From positions 1 to 41,091 of the forward strand of contig CAAEAB010000166.1 in the NCBI GenBank assembly GCA_900753685.1: a DNA stretch of 41,091 nt, read 5' to 3'. A program made the translations under genes and the position numbers. The notes beneath the pieces were generated by a model. That model was given only the letters and a program-made list of their open reading frames with translations. It did not search any database and was not told the DNA's origin. This document shows positions 32,732 through 41,091 of the stretch, piece by piece. Each line of letters opens with the position of its first letter. Within the stretch, counting starts at the first letter, position 1. The DNA is from Lachnospiraceae bacterium. GTDB lineage: Bacteria; Bacillota; Clostridia; Lachnospirales; Lachnospiraceae.

Positions 32732-34075
32732 ATGGAGCTGAGAAGAAAAATCTATAATCGAATGTTGAAATGGAAACAGGAAGATGCTGGGAGTACGGCA
32801 TTGTTGCTGGAAGGGGCACGGCGGGTTGGCAAGAGCCATATTGCGGAAGCGTTTGGAAAAGGCGAATATAAAACCTATCTTTTAATTGATTTTTCCAATA
32901 TTTCCAGACAGGTTTTAGATGTATTTGAAAATGATTTTACGGATTATGATACATTTTTTAATAAACTGTCTGTTTTTTACGGAGTAAAACTTTTTGTTCG
33001 CGAATCATTAATTATTTTTGATGAGGTACAAATGTATCCGAAAGCCAGACAGATGATTAAACATCTTGTGGCTGACGGGCGGTATGATTATCTGGAGACC
33101 GGTTCATTGATTACATTGAAACAGAATGTGGAGGGAATCGTGCTGCCTTCGGAGGAAGAGCATATAAACATGTATCCGCTGGACTTTGAAGAATTTCTTT
33201 GGGCGCTGGGCGACGAAATGACCGGACCATATATGAAGATATGTTTTGAACAGCGGCAGCCAATGGGAGAAGCACTTCACCGAAAGGCGATGAATCTTTT
33301 CAGACAATATATGTTGGTAGGCGGAATGCCTCAGGCGGTTTTGGCTTTTGTAAAAACAAAGGATTTCGAAAAGGCCGATCAAGTGAAGCGAAGAATACTG
33401 ACCCTGTATCGTAATGATGTTACAAAATTTGCCAAAGGCTATGAGAGTAAAGTTTTGTCCATTTTTGATGGTATTCCGTCTCAGCTTTCCAAGCATGAAA
33501 AAAAATATTCTCTGGCGTCTATTCAGAAAGAGGCGCGTTTCAGAGAGTATGAGGATGCCTTTATGTGGCTGGAGGAAGCAATGATTATTAATACATGCTT
33601 TAATTCCACAGACCCTAATGTGGGCTTGAGTCTGAATTCAGAACGGGTTACATTAAAATGCTATATGGCGGATACGGGACTGTTGTTTAGCCATGCCTTT
33701 TCAGATAATGAGCTGATAGAAGAAGAGGTTTATAAGGCAATACTGTTTGATCGCATCGGTTTAAATGAAGGTATGTTCTTTGAGAATGTAGCTGCGCAGA
33801 TGTTACGAACCGGGGGGCATAAGCTTTATTTTTATTCGAGAAGTGACAGGGAAAATGCGGAAAATCGTATGGAAATTGATTTTCTGATAAGTAAAAAACG
33901 AAAAATCTGTCCGCTTGAAGTCAAGTCATCTTCTTATAAAAATCATGTTTCTCTGGATAAGTTCAAAAAGAAATTTTCATCTAAAATGGGTGAACGGTAT
34001 ATTATTTATACGAAAGACTTGAAGGTTGAAGGAGATATCATCTGCCTGCCTATTTATATGTTGATGTTTTTATAA
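32732..34075 (+). CDS. AAA-type ATPase with DUF4143 C-terminal domain
   Basis: ATG 32732 is chosen (AAAGGAAG 5 bases upstream); an alternative frame from 32678 runs through the iterons. The 447-residue product has Walker A GARRVGKS (28-35), Walker B LIIFDEVQ (~89-96) and a sensor LETGSLI, and a C-terminal domain with E-I-D-F-L ... C-P-L-E-V-K-S-S, the D/ExK core of a PD-(D/E)XK-like fold found in DUF4143. These stand-alone ATPases are common accessory genes of unknown role, often mobile. It is bracketed by two copies of a structured repeat and preceded by iterons, so it may be a self-regulated islet. Confidence 0.88.
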   Translation: MELRRKIYNRMLKWKQEDAGSTALLLEGARRVGKSHIAEAFGKGEYKTYLLIDFSNISRQVLDVFENDFTDYDTFFNKLSVFYGVKLFVRESLIIFDEVQMYPKARQMIKHLVADGRYDYLETGSLITLKQNVEGIVLPSEEEHINMYPLDFEEFLWALGDEMTGPYMKICFEQRQPMGEALHRKAMNLFRQYMLVGGMPQAVLAFVKTKDFEKADQVKRRILTLYRNDVTKFAKGYESKVLSIFDGIPSQLSKHEKKYSLASIQKEARFREYEDAFMWLEEAMIINTCFNSTDPNVGLSLNSERVTLKCYMADTGLLFSHAFSDNELIEEEVYKAILFDRIGLNEGMFFENVAAQMLRTGGHKLYFYSRSDRENAENRMEIDFLISKKRKICPLEVKSSSYKNHVSLDKFKKKFSSKMGERYIIYTKDLKVEGDIICLPIYMLMFL

Positions 34076-34110
34076 TATACTTGGTCGTGCGAAGTTTGAC
34101 AGGTGTGTCA

Positions 34111-34191
34111 TGCCCGCCAAAGAAACCCTCTATGGTCTGTCGGACAATTATCCGGCAGACGGAGCAGGGGGGCATTTGGCGGGTGTTTTTA
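34111..34191 (+). repeat. Structured repeat copy 2, terminator after the ATPase gene
   Basis: Shares with copy 1 the opening CCCGCCAAAGAAACCCT and, from the inner CGGACAATT on, about 50 bases with one substitution and one inserted G; only the ~10-base loop differs. It ends in TTTTT, so it can terminate the ATPase transcript. Its last bases overlap the stop codon of the convergent ImmA-like gene. Confidence 0.85.
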
Positions 34192-34659
34192 TTCGAAGCG
34201 CATAAATATTTGAAGGCTTGGTGTGAAGCGGATCATATAAGAGGCTTTGATCAAGCCTTCAGGATATTTGGTTTTAAAACAGGCCAGCGCTTCTTCAAGA
34301 AATTCTTCGGTGACGCCGATGTGCTCTGCGATTTCGTACCGGTTGCGGCAGCCGGATTTAAATGCGGAAAGTAAGTCGTCGGGGGAAATTATTTTCCTGT
34401 AGGCCCATATGCGGGCTTTGTATTCCTGTTTACGATTGGCAGATACGGACGGGTCAAGAATATTTCCGGCGAAGGTTTCATGGTGGCCCAGTTCTTCGGC
34501 AAGAATACAGATTTTTTCCTTTGTTGTGTCAAGCTTTTTATTTAAGGCAATCACGCCGTCTGCATAAAGACCTTTAATATGATCACTGTTAAAATTATAG
34601 TCAACGACATCAATACCTTTATTGTATGCTTCGTCCTCCAGGCATTCAAGCTTATTCAT
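34189..34659 (-). CDS. ImmA/IrrE-like metallopeptidase
   Basis: A 156-residue protein of the phage-type ImmA/IrrE family: LAEELGHHETFAGNI (near 52-67), where E-E-L-G-H-H-E is the family's zinc helix in its variant form, with helices and a C-terminal HTH-like segment (NRYEIAEHIGVTEEFLEEAL). ImmA proteases cleave their partner repressor during stress, which triggers excision or induction of the element. It lies directly downstream of the cI-type repressor gene on the same strand (48 bp), as in ICEBs1 immR-immA. GGGAGGTGACTATAT precedes the start. Confidence 0.8.
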   Translation of the reverse strand: MNKLECLEDEAYNKGIDVVDYNFNSDHIKGLYADGVIALNKKLDTTKEKICILAEELGHHETFAGNILDPSVSANRKQEYKARIWAYRKIISPDDLLSAFKSGCRNRYEIAEHIGVTEEFLEEALACFKTKYPEGLIKASYMIRFTPSLQIFMRFE

Positions 34660-34707
34660 ATATAGTCACCTCCCATGCCCAAGTATATACAAAGTGGTGT
34701 CCAATAA

Positions 34708-35019
34708 TCAGGACTTTGAATTTCTTTTTTTGACAAATTCGGCGAATTGGCGAATTTCTTCCAGTTCTTCTTCGGTATATTCTGTACCGTCAAAATGCGC
34801 CGCCATAGTGAGCGGCATATTTTTTTCTTCAATAAAATATTCCATTGAAATTCCAAATATTGCAGCAATTTTTGATAAAACTTCAATATCTGCTTTTTTA
34901 CTGTCCCGTTTGATCATTGAATATATGGTCTGCGGGGATACGCCGATCTTTTTGGCAAGTTCATTTGCGTTTGTTCCATTTGCTTCCATCAGTTCGGATA
35001 ACTTAGTTCCAATGCCCAT
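34708..35019 (-). CDS. cI/ImmR-type XRE-family repressor
   Basis: A 103-residue protein with an N-terminal HTH_3 domain (TKLSELMEANGTNANELAKKIGVSPQTIYSMIKRD, with the recognition helix near 30-40) and a short acidic tail (EYTEEELEEIRQFAEFVKK) where the ImmA protease or dimer partner would bind. It is divergent from the holin gene. Two copies of a 16-bp palindromic operator lie in the shared region, one over the -35 box of this gene's own promoter. AAGGAGTGAATACAA gives the start. Confidence 0.9.
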   Translation of the reverse strand: MGIGTKLSELMEANGTNANELAKKIGVSPQTIYSMIKRDSKKADIEVLSKIAAIFGISMEYFIEEKNMPLTMAAHFDGTEYTEEELEEIRQFAEFVKKRNSKS

Positions 35020-35040
35020 TTGTATTCACTCCTTGATTTT

Positions 35041-35069
35041 ACTATAACACGTTTTTCAGAATTATGCAA
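35041..35069 (-). promoter_or_regulatory. Promoter of the XRE repressor gene
   Basis: On the - strand TTGCAT (35064-35069) and TATAGT (35041-35046) are 17 bp apart. The -35 box lies within operator copy O2, so repressor can block its own synthesis. Confidence 0.7.
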
Positions 35070-35077
35070 TCGAATAA
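35062..35077. promoter_or_regulatory. Operator O2, imperfect copy
   Basis: TTATGCAATCGAATAA matches the perfect palindrome O1 in 14 of 16 positions and overlaps the -35 box of the repressor promoter. Confidence 0.7.
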
Positions 35078-35084
35078 AAAATGC

Positions 35085-35114
35085 TTGACAAAATTATTTA
35101 AAAGCGTATATTAT
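35085..35114 (+). promoter_or_regulatory. Promoter of the holin-RHS operon
   Basis: TTGACA (35085-35090) and TATTAT (35109-35114) are 18 bp apart. O1 begins 12 bp after the -10 box, so bound repressor would cover the transcription start. Confidence 0.75.
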
Positions 35115-35125
35115 AAAAATATAAA

Positions 35126-35141
35126 TTATGCAATTGCATAA
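35126..35141. promoter_or_regulatory. Operator O1, perfect palindrome
   Basis: TTATGCAATTGCATAA is a perfect 16-bp palindrome directly downstream of the holin promoter -10 box. Confidence 0.8.
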
Positions 35142-35164
35142 CAAAGCGGAAGGGAGGTGAGAAT

Positions 35165-35638
35165 TTGAAATTTTTAGATTTATATAATGGGGGGATTGGC
35201 GCCATGGTGACTCTGCTGATTGCTGTATTCGGCGACTATTGGTATATTTTTGCGGCCTTTATTATTTTCAATATATTTGACTGGATGACCGGATGGTATA
35301 AATCCCGAAGGCTGAAGACAGAAAGCAGCGTCGTCGGTCTCCAGGGAATTTTGAAAAAGCTGGGGTACTGGGTCATCATTGCGGTAGCCTTCCTCGTGGC
35401 CAATGTTTTTGTTCATATGGGCGATGACGTTCTGCATATGGATTTGGGATTTCTTATGATGGTCGGCTGGTTTACTGTGGCCTGTCTCATGGTGAACGAA
35501 GTCCGGAGTATTTTGGAAAACCTGGTGGAATGCGGCTGCAATGTGCCGATGGTTCTGATCCGGGGACTGGCGGTAACCGAAAAACTGATTGTAAACAATG
35601 AAGAAGGATTTTTAAATGACAAGGAGGAAACGAAATGA
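35165..35638 (+). CDS. Phage holin-family membrane protein
   Basis: A TTG start at 35165 follows GGGAGGTGAGAAT. The 157-residue protein has four hydrophobic segments and matches the phage holin 4_1/toxin-secretion holin pattern (YIFAAFIIFNIFDWMTGWYKSR; SSVVGLQGILKKLGYWVIIAVAFLVANV; and a C-terminal acidic tail). Holins permeabilise the membrane to release lysins or large toxins. Its stop overlaps the next gene's ATG by 4 bases (ATGA), coupling it to the RHS-type gene, so in this locus it may serve export or release of that giant protein. No endolysin gene is adjacent. Confidence 0.88.
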   Translation: MKFLDLYNGGIGAMVTLLIAVFGDYWYIFAAFIIFNIFDWMTGWYKSRRLKTESSVVGLQGILKKLGYWVIIAVAFLVANVFVHMGDDVLHMDLGFLMMVGWFTVACLMVNEVRSILENLVECGCNVPMVLIRGLAVTEKLIVNNEEGFLNDKEETK

Positions 35639-36489
35639 AAGAGCGAAAAGAATTTCGAAAAGAATGCGTAAAGCATTTTGAAAATGCGGACCATACTTTT
35701 ACGGCGGCTGTGTATGGGCAGCCGGTACATTATATGGAAAATGGCGAATGGAAAGAAATTGATAATTCCATTCAGTTAAACAGGGAAGGACGTTATGAGA
35801 ACAAAGGAAATGATTTTAAGGTCAGCTTTGCAAAGGAAGCTTCGGATGAAAAGCTTATTCTCATTTCAAAGGCGGGATATGATCTTGAATGGAAGCTATT
35901 AAACAGCCAGCCGTCTCGGATTTTTATGAAAAAGAATAAATCTAAGGCAAAAGATATGGAGGTTATTCATTTAAAATCGAAAGTTGTCTATAAAAATGCG
36001 CTGGATGGCGTGGATCTGGAATATGTATTGTCTGCCAGAGATTTAAAAGAAAATATTATATTAAGCAGGCCGCTGACGGACGGCTGTCTCACCTTTGAGA
36101 TTAAGACGAATTTGAAGCCGGAAAAAAGAAACGGAGAAGTCATTTTCATGACAGAAGAAGAACGGAGCGTCTTTACCATGGCGGCGCCTTATATGGTTGA
36201 CGCGGGTGGTCAGGTATGTTATGAGATGGACATCCAGTGTCATGAAATGAATGAAGCGGGAAAGGTACTATATATGCTTATTCCGGACAGGGAATGGCTG
36301 AATGCTTCTGAAAGAAAATGGCCGGTGACAATCGATCCGATTATCTCAAGCGCTACAGATTATCATAAGATTGCAGATACACGGATTTGCTCAAAATATC
36401 CCAATGATAATTTTGGCGAGAGCATGGAATTGATCGCAGGGAAATCTTCCAGTGTGGGAATGGCGAGAAGTCTTATTGTTATAATGTAA
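35635..36489 (+). pseudogene. RHS/DNRLRE giant protein, N-terminal fragment (frame-broken)
   Basis: The ATG overlaps the holin stop; CAAGGAGGAAACGA lies upstream. The 284 codons encode the N-terminal beta-rich region of clostridial DNRLRE/RHS proteins, with a WPVTIDPI segment (~238) that ends the N-terminal domain and begins the DNRLRE domain (DTRICSKYPNDNFGESMELIAGKSS). It then stops at TAA 36487-36489, in the middle of DNRLRE after RSLI, where the expected strands are missing and a different frame resumes at VTWNTMP. A deletion of several dozen codons with a frameshift is the simplest reading. There is no signal peptide, in line with holin-assisted release. Confidence 0.8.
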
Positions 36490-36500
36490 CATGGAACACG

Positions 36501-38684
36501 ATGCCGCGATATGACAGCAAGATTACAGATTGTAATATTTTCACAGATGAGATTGGTAAAAGTGTACAGTTTGATATTACCGAGTTGGTAAAAGACTGGT
36601 ACAACAACGGCAACAAGTATGGTGTTATGCTGAAAGACAGCGATGAAGCCGGCGCATATGTGGAGTTTCTTGCAACCGATACTTCCGACGATTACATGGC
36701 GCTGCGTCCGAAGGTATTTGTCCAATATGTGAATTATACAGGTATCCAGGATTTTTGGACCTATCATTCTCAGGATGTGCGCCGGGCTGGTCAGGTATAT
36801 GTGAATGATTATAATGGAAATCTTATTTTTAAGCATGTGATTGATACAATCTCAGGAAATCGTATGCCATATACACTGGAGCTGGTTTATAACACAAATG
36901 ATCAGGATGTGGATATGGGTTATGGAAAAGGTATCCGTTTGAATTATCACCAGCAGATTCAGTCAAAAACAATTGACGGCACGCAGTATTATGAATGGAC
37001 TGACGGTACCGGTACGCGTCATTATTTTAAGTATGATTCAGAAAAATCCAAATGGCTGGATGAACTTCACCAGGAAATCGAGCTGATAATTGGTACGGCG
37101 GCAGATGAAAAATATGTGATCCGCAATAAATCCGAGGATAAGCTGTTTTTTAATTCCAATGGTTTGCTGGTAAAGATAAAAGATGCCAATGAGAATGCGC
37201 TGCTTATTACCTATGAAAATAACTGTATTAAAAACATTTCGGACGGTGCAGGGCGGGCGCTCAGCATTGGATTTTCGGGAAATAAAATAATGAAAATCAC
37301 AAATCCGGCGGGATACGAGAAAACCTTTTCCATTGCAAACGGATATTTGACCGGAATACAGGATTTTGATGCTAAAGAAATTCTTTTAGAGTATACAAAT
37401 GGACTTTTATCTTCTGTAAATAATTTTGACGGATATAAAATGGCGTATACTTATACAAGCAACCCGTCCAGGGTAAAAACGGTCAAAGAGTATGTCGGAG
37501 ACTCGGTTAAGCGGACATTGACCCTGGAATATGATTATAATATCAACAAGTTTACTGACGAAAGAGACAGAACAGAGTCTTATTTATTTAATCAGGCAGG
37601 ACAGACTGTCAGTGTTAAAAATGACGAGGGCTATGCTCAGGTACAGGAGTATTTGGAGAAGGGTGCTTCAATTAATAAGTTGTCCAAGGCATCTAAGCTT
37701 CAGTATACAGCGCCGCAGCTGCTTAAAAATCCGAATGTGTTTGATGAATCCATGTGGACGGCCTATGCGCTGGAAGGCTCTTCGGCCACATTAAATACGA
37801 ATACGGCGTATACAAAGTATGGACAAGCTTCATTAAAGCTGGAATCGTCAAATACGACTTCCTATGGAAGATACGGACAGTATATTCCGTTGACGAAAGG
37901 AAAAACATATACATTTTCTGCCTATGTACGTACGGTAAACGAAGTATCCTACGGACCAGATGCGGGGACATACCTCAGAGTGGAATATAAAGACAGCGCC
38001 GGAACCTATCAGGGGTGTGAGTCTCGAAGAGTACGAAATACTTATGGCGAATGGGCTCTGTTGGATGTAACCTTTACGCTGCCTGCAAACGCAGCCTCTG
38101 CGGATGTCATCTTTTATGTGCTGCAGCTTCACTTTCGGGGAACAAGCTATATTGATGGGCTACAGGTAGAAGAAGGCCAGGTCGGAAACCGGCGTAATCT
38201 CATAGAAAACAATGATTTTACCTATGATCTGTACAAATTTACCCGTTCCGCCACACTTGAGGACAGGGATAGCCTCATTGATATTTCAGAAATTGCGGGG
38301 GATTCTTCCGGCGGCGGTGAAAACAATGTTTTAAGCGGTACAGTCAATGCGGATGTTCTTAATGTGCGCTCCGGGCCGGGAACAAATTATTCTGCCGTCA
38401 CCCAGATTGGCAATGGGCAGATGGTCACGATTCTGGAAACGACAACAGGCAGCGGGATGACCTGGTATCATATTCGGTTTGCGTTGAACGGAGCGGAATA
38501 TACCGGTTATGTGGCAGCCGAATATATTACCTTGCTGTCGGCGGACGTCCGTACAGGTACAGTAAACGCCGATATTTTAAATATGCGTACAGGACCGGGA
38601 ACGGGATACACAGCTCTGGCTCAGCTCACTTATGGCACTGGCGTAACAATTTTAGCAAATGCCTCCGGGGATGGAATGCAGTGA
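36501..38684 (+). pseudogene. RHS/DNRLRE giant protein, middle fragment ending at a premature TGA
   Basis: This frame resumes the same protein: from about 36474 it reads VTWNTMPRYDSK, the end of DNRLRE; an ATG at 36501 has no ribosome site, so separate translation is unlikely. It then holds a DUF6531/YD-like beta region (~36730-37660), a carbohydrate-binding-like module (~37735-38215) and two SH3b domains (first 38328-38535; second from 38554). In the second SH3b domain, TGA 38682-38684 replaces the Trp codon found in the first (MTWYHIRF versus MQ-stop-FQIS), and the frame continues unbroken behind it. The middle fragment is therefore cut by a single-base nonsense change. Confidence 0.8.
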
Positions 38685-41091
38685 TTCCAGATTTCTGTTC
38701 TTATTAACGGAACGGAATATACCGGTTATGTGGTGGCCGAATACATCACGGAAACAACATCCAGCGGCAATGGCAATGGTCCGGTAAATACCGAAGAAAT
38801 TCCACAGAATACAAGTGCTTTGAATTCAAAGGTTATGAGGATGGTCGGAAATCCGACGGCGGAAAAACGGTTAAGCCAGACAATTCCTGTTTCGGGAAAA
38901 GCCAATGATTCCTATGTCATCAGCGGCTGGGGATGCGGCAATCCGCTTCCTCAAAGCGATAACAGAGCCTTTGGTGTGGAATTGGAATTTACCTACACAG
39001 ATGGAAATAAAGAGGCTTTCGTGGGAAACTTTGCCAGTGATTCGAATCAGTGGCAGTATGTGAATAAGGTTGTCATTGCAAAGAAGGATTATTCATCAAT
39101 TAAGGCAAGCTATCTGTTTAAAAACAATGCCAACAAAGTGTACTTTGACGGCCTGTCGGTATACAAAGATGAATATTGGCCGAGCTTTACCTATGATGAT
39201 CAGGGAAATGTCATATCCTGTATAGATGCACGGAATAAGAAAACAACCTTTGCTTATGATGAAAAAAATAACATCACTAAGGTGACGACGCCGAAGGGAG
39301 CAAACTTTAAATATGTTTATGACAGTAAACATAATATCACTGAAGCCACAACGGCGACAAATAAGAAATATAAGTTCACATATGACAGCTATGGTAATGT
39401 AACATCTGTGTGTATTGTGAATCCAGACAATGAGAATCAGTATATCCAGTCAGGCATGGAATATACAAGCAATGGCAATTATCTGTCGAAAAATACAGAC
39501 TGTTTTGGAAAAACGGTTTCTTATGAATATGATTCAGCCAGCGGTCATCTTAAATCAATGACGGATGCTAATGGCAAAAAGACCAGTTATGCCTATGATA
39601 TGATGGGACGGCTGACTTCTGTGAGCCGGACAAATAAAGTTAATGGCGCAGATACAACAATTGCCAATAATTATACTTACGAAAATGACCGGCTAAAAAC
39701 TATCAGCCATAATGGAATGAATTATACATTTAGTTATGATTCATTTGGAAATCTTGCACAGGCCAAAGCAGGAAGCCGTACATTGGTGACAAACACTTTT
39801 AAAATGAACGGAACTCAGCTTGACAAATCTGTTCTTGGAAATAATACGGGCGTCAGCTATGAATATGACAAATATGACCGTGTCATTCGCGAGAAATCTA
39901 TTAAAAGCGATGGGACTGCAGTGACAGAATATGAATATCTGTATGATCATGACGGCAACTTGGCGACTGTTACGGACAAAGTGAATAATGAAAAACAGCA
40001 GTATTTTTACAGTATTTCCAATCAGGTGGCCCGTGTAGAAAGCTCAGCAGGCGCATCTGTCCAGTACGAATATGATGAGAATGATGCACTGAAAGCAGTC
40101 CGAACAACCTATGACCAGATTTCAAAACAAATGTCCTATGAGTATGATGCGGACTACAACGAAACGAAGCTGACAACCATGGGCGGCAAGACTCTGACAT
40201 CTGTATATGATGCCTTGGGACGGGTAACAACTCAGCGATTTAATACGGACAATCAGTTTACTGTTACATACGGATATCGCGATGGGGCAAATGGTTCCGG
40301 TTCGGCTATGATTCAGAGCATGAGTAATAATGGCCGTTCAACTTCTTATCTTTACTATGATGATGGAAATATCCGTCAGATACAGACCCCATGGACGACC
40401 CAGACCTTCGAATATGACGCCATAGGACAGCTCACCAGAGTCAATGACAATGATACCGGCTATACCACAGTCTACAGCTATGATGCCGGAGGCAATATGA
40501 CGGCTGAAAAAGTTTATGCATATACTATAGCTGCCACACCGGCGACTGAACTCATCAGCCAGAGAACCTTTACTTATGATATGGTATGGAAAGACCAGAT
40601 GCTGACCTGCGGCGGTAAAGCGCTAACTTATGATGGTGTAGGCAATCTATTATCCTATGATGGCGTGACCTTCAACTGGGCAAGAGGCCGACGGCTCAGC
40701 GGAGTGACAAAAGCCGATGGAACGAAAATAGCTTATACATATAATCATAGCGGACAAAGAGTATCTAAAACGGTCGGCGGTGTAAAACATACTTACTTCT
40801 ATAGTGGAAACCTGCTGATGCGTGAAAAGGCTTCTGGCCTGGATATGAAATTTTCCTACAACAGTGTTGGAAATCCTGTCTCCATCCTGTATAATAATAT
40901 TGAATACTACTATGTGAAGAACCTCCAGGGGGATATCATTGGCCTGATTGACGCAGCCGGAACATGGGTTGTCGAATACAGCTATGATGTCTGGGGAAAT
41001 ATCCGAAGTGTTTTTGGCAGTATGGCTTCAACCCTTGGACAGGATAACCCAATTCGTTATCGCGGCTATTATTACGATGCTGAAACGAAGC
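38685..41091 (+). pseudogene. RHS/YD-repeat giant protein, C-terminal fragment (continues beyond window)
   Basis: Same frame as the previous part and open for 802 codons to the window edge. It finishes the second SH3b domain (TEYTGYVVAEYI), has a short linker, a second carbohydrate-binding-like module (~38840-39170), then a long series of YD repeats (FTYDDQGNV, FAYDEKNNI, YSYDAGGNM and others, ~39180-40980), and the start of the RHS core signature (IRYRGYYYDAETK) at the very end. In RHS proteins a variable toxin domain normally follows this core, so any toxin and immunity gene lie just past the window. Initiation at an internal ATG cannot be excluded, but no strong ribosome site was seen. Confidence 0.85.

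Noticed and set aside
38682..38684. UGA recoding (selenocysteine or Trp)
   Set aside because: TGG is used normally for Trp, TGA ends other genes here, and no SECIS-like hairpin was evident just after it.

Overview
The window looks like the chromosome of a strictly anaerobic, low-to-mid GC Bacillota of class Clostridia, probably Lachnospirales-like. The basis is an HydF [FeFe]-hydrogenase maturase, an acyl-CoA dehydrogenase/EtfBA electron-bifurcation-type operon, a crotonase with a Pct-type CoA-transferase, DUF1576 and DUF1847 genes, many radical SAM enzymes, strong AGGAGG-type ribosome sites and frequent ATGA gene overlaps. The genus cannot be fixed from the sequence alone. No rRNA, tRNA or CRISPR array was seen.

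Region 1 (1-5777, + strand) is a tightly packed operon entered from outside the window: a truncated helical protein, a WXG100-like protein with a long C-terminal extension, a TPR-like protein, a PP2C phosphatase, a Ser/Thr kinase, and a metzincin-like HExxHxxGxxD protease carrying MORN repeats. It resembles the regulatory and substrate part of a type VII-like (Esx/WXG100) secretion locus under phospho-control. This is the strongest candidate for a poorly described system.

Region 2 (5860-11941) holds a lactate permease with a sigma-A promoter and a GntR/PdhR-type palindromic operator, the adjacent GntR (FCD) regulator, hydF, a convergent two-subunit threonine/serine exporter, and a DegV protein.

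Region 3 (12075-22865) is acyl-CoA fermentation: an acyl-CoA dehydrogenase-etfB-etfA operon, and on the - strand crotonase, CoA-transferase and a GntP-family permease. A divergent MarR gene and a large inverted repeat at a near-consensus promoter probably control the crotonase operon. Together these could take up and activate a C4 (or C3) hydroxy or unsaturated acid and reduce its CoA ester. Between them lie a DUF1576 membrane protein, a VanZ-like protein, a tiny LysR C-terminal remnant, and a DUF1847 gene split by a +1 frameshift.

Region 4 (22920-32620) has serine acetyltransferase, a MATE pump, a His-rich NifX/NafY-like protein, a radical SAM protein, and a seven-gene + strand operon: B12-binding radical SAM, DEDDh exonuclease, a 30-residue membrane peptide, AIR-synthase family protein, Lrp regulator, aminotransferase, trmL.

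Region 5 (32541-41091) is accessory. An AAA ATPase/DUF4143 gene is preceded by three 33-bp-period direct repeats and bracketed by two nearly identical ~78-bp structured repeats. Next comes a phage-like switch (cI-type repressor, ImmA-like protease, two copies of a 16-bp operator) that faces a holin gene coupled to a giant DNRLRE/SH3b/YD-repeat (RHS) gene. That RHS gene is broken by a frameshift/deletion near 36474 and by a Trp-to-stop change at 38682, and it runs off the window end.
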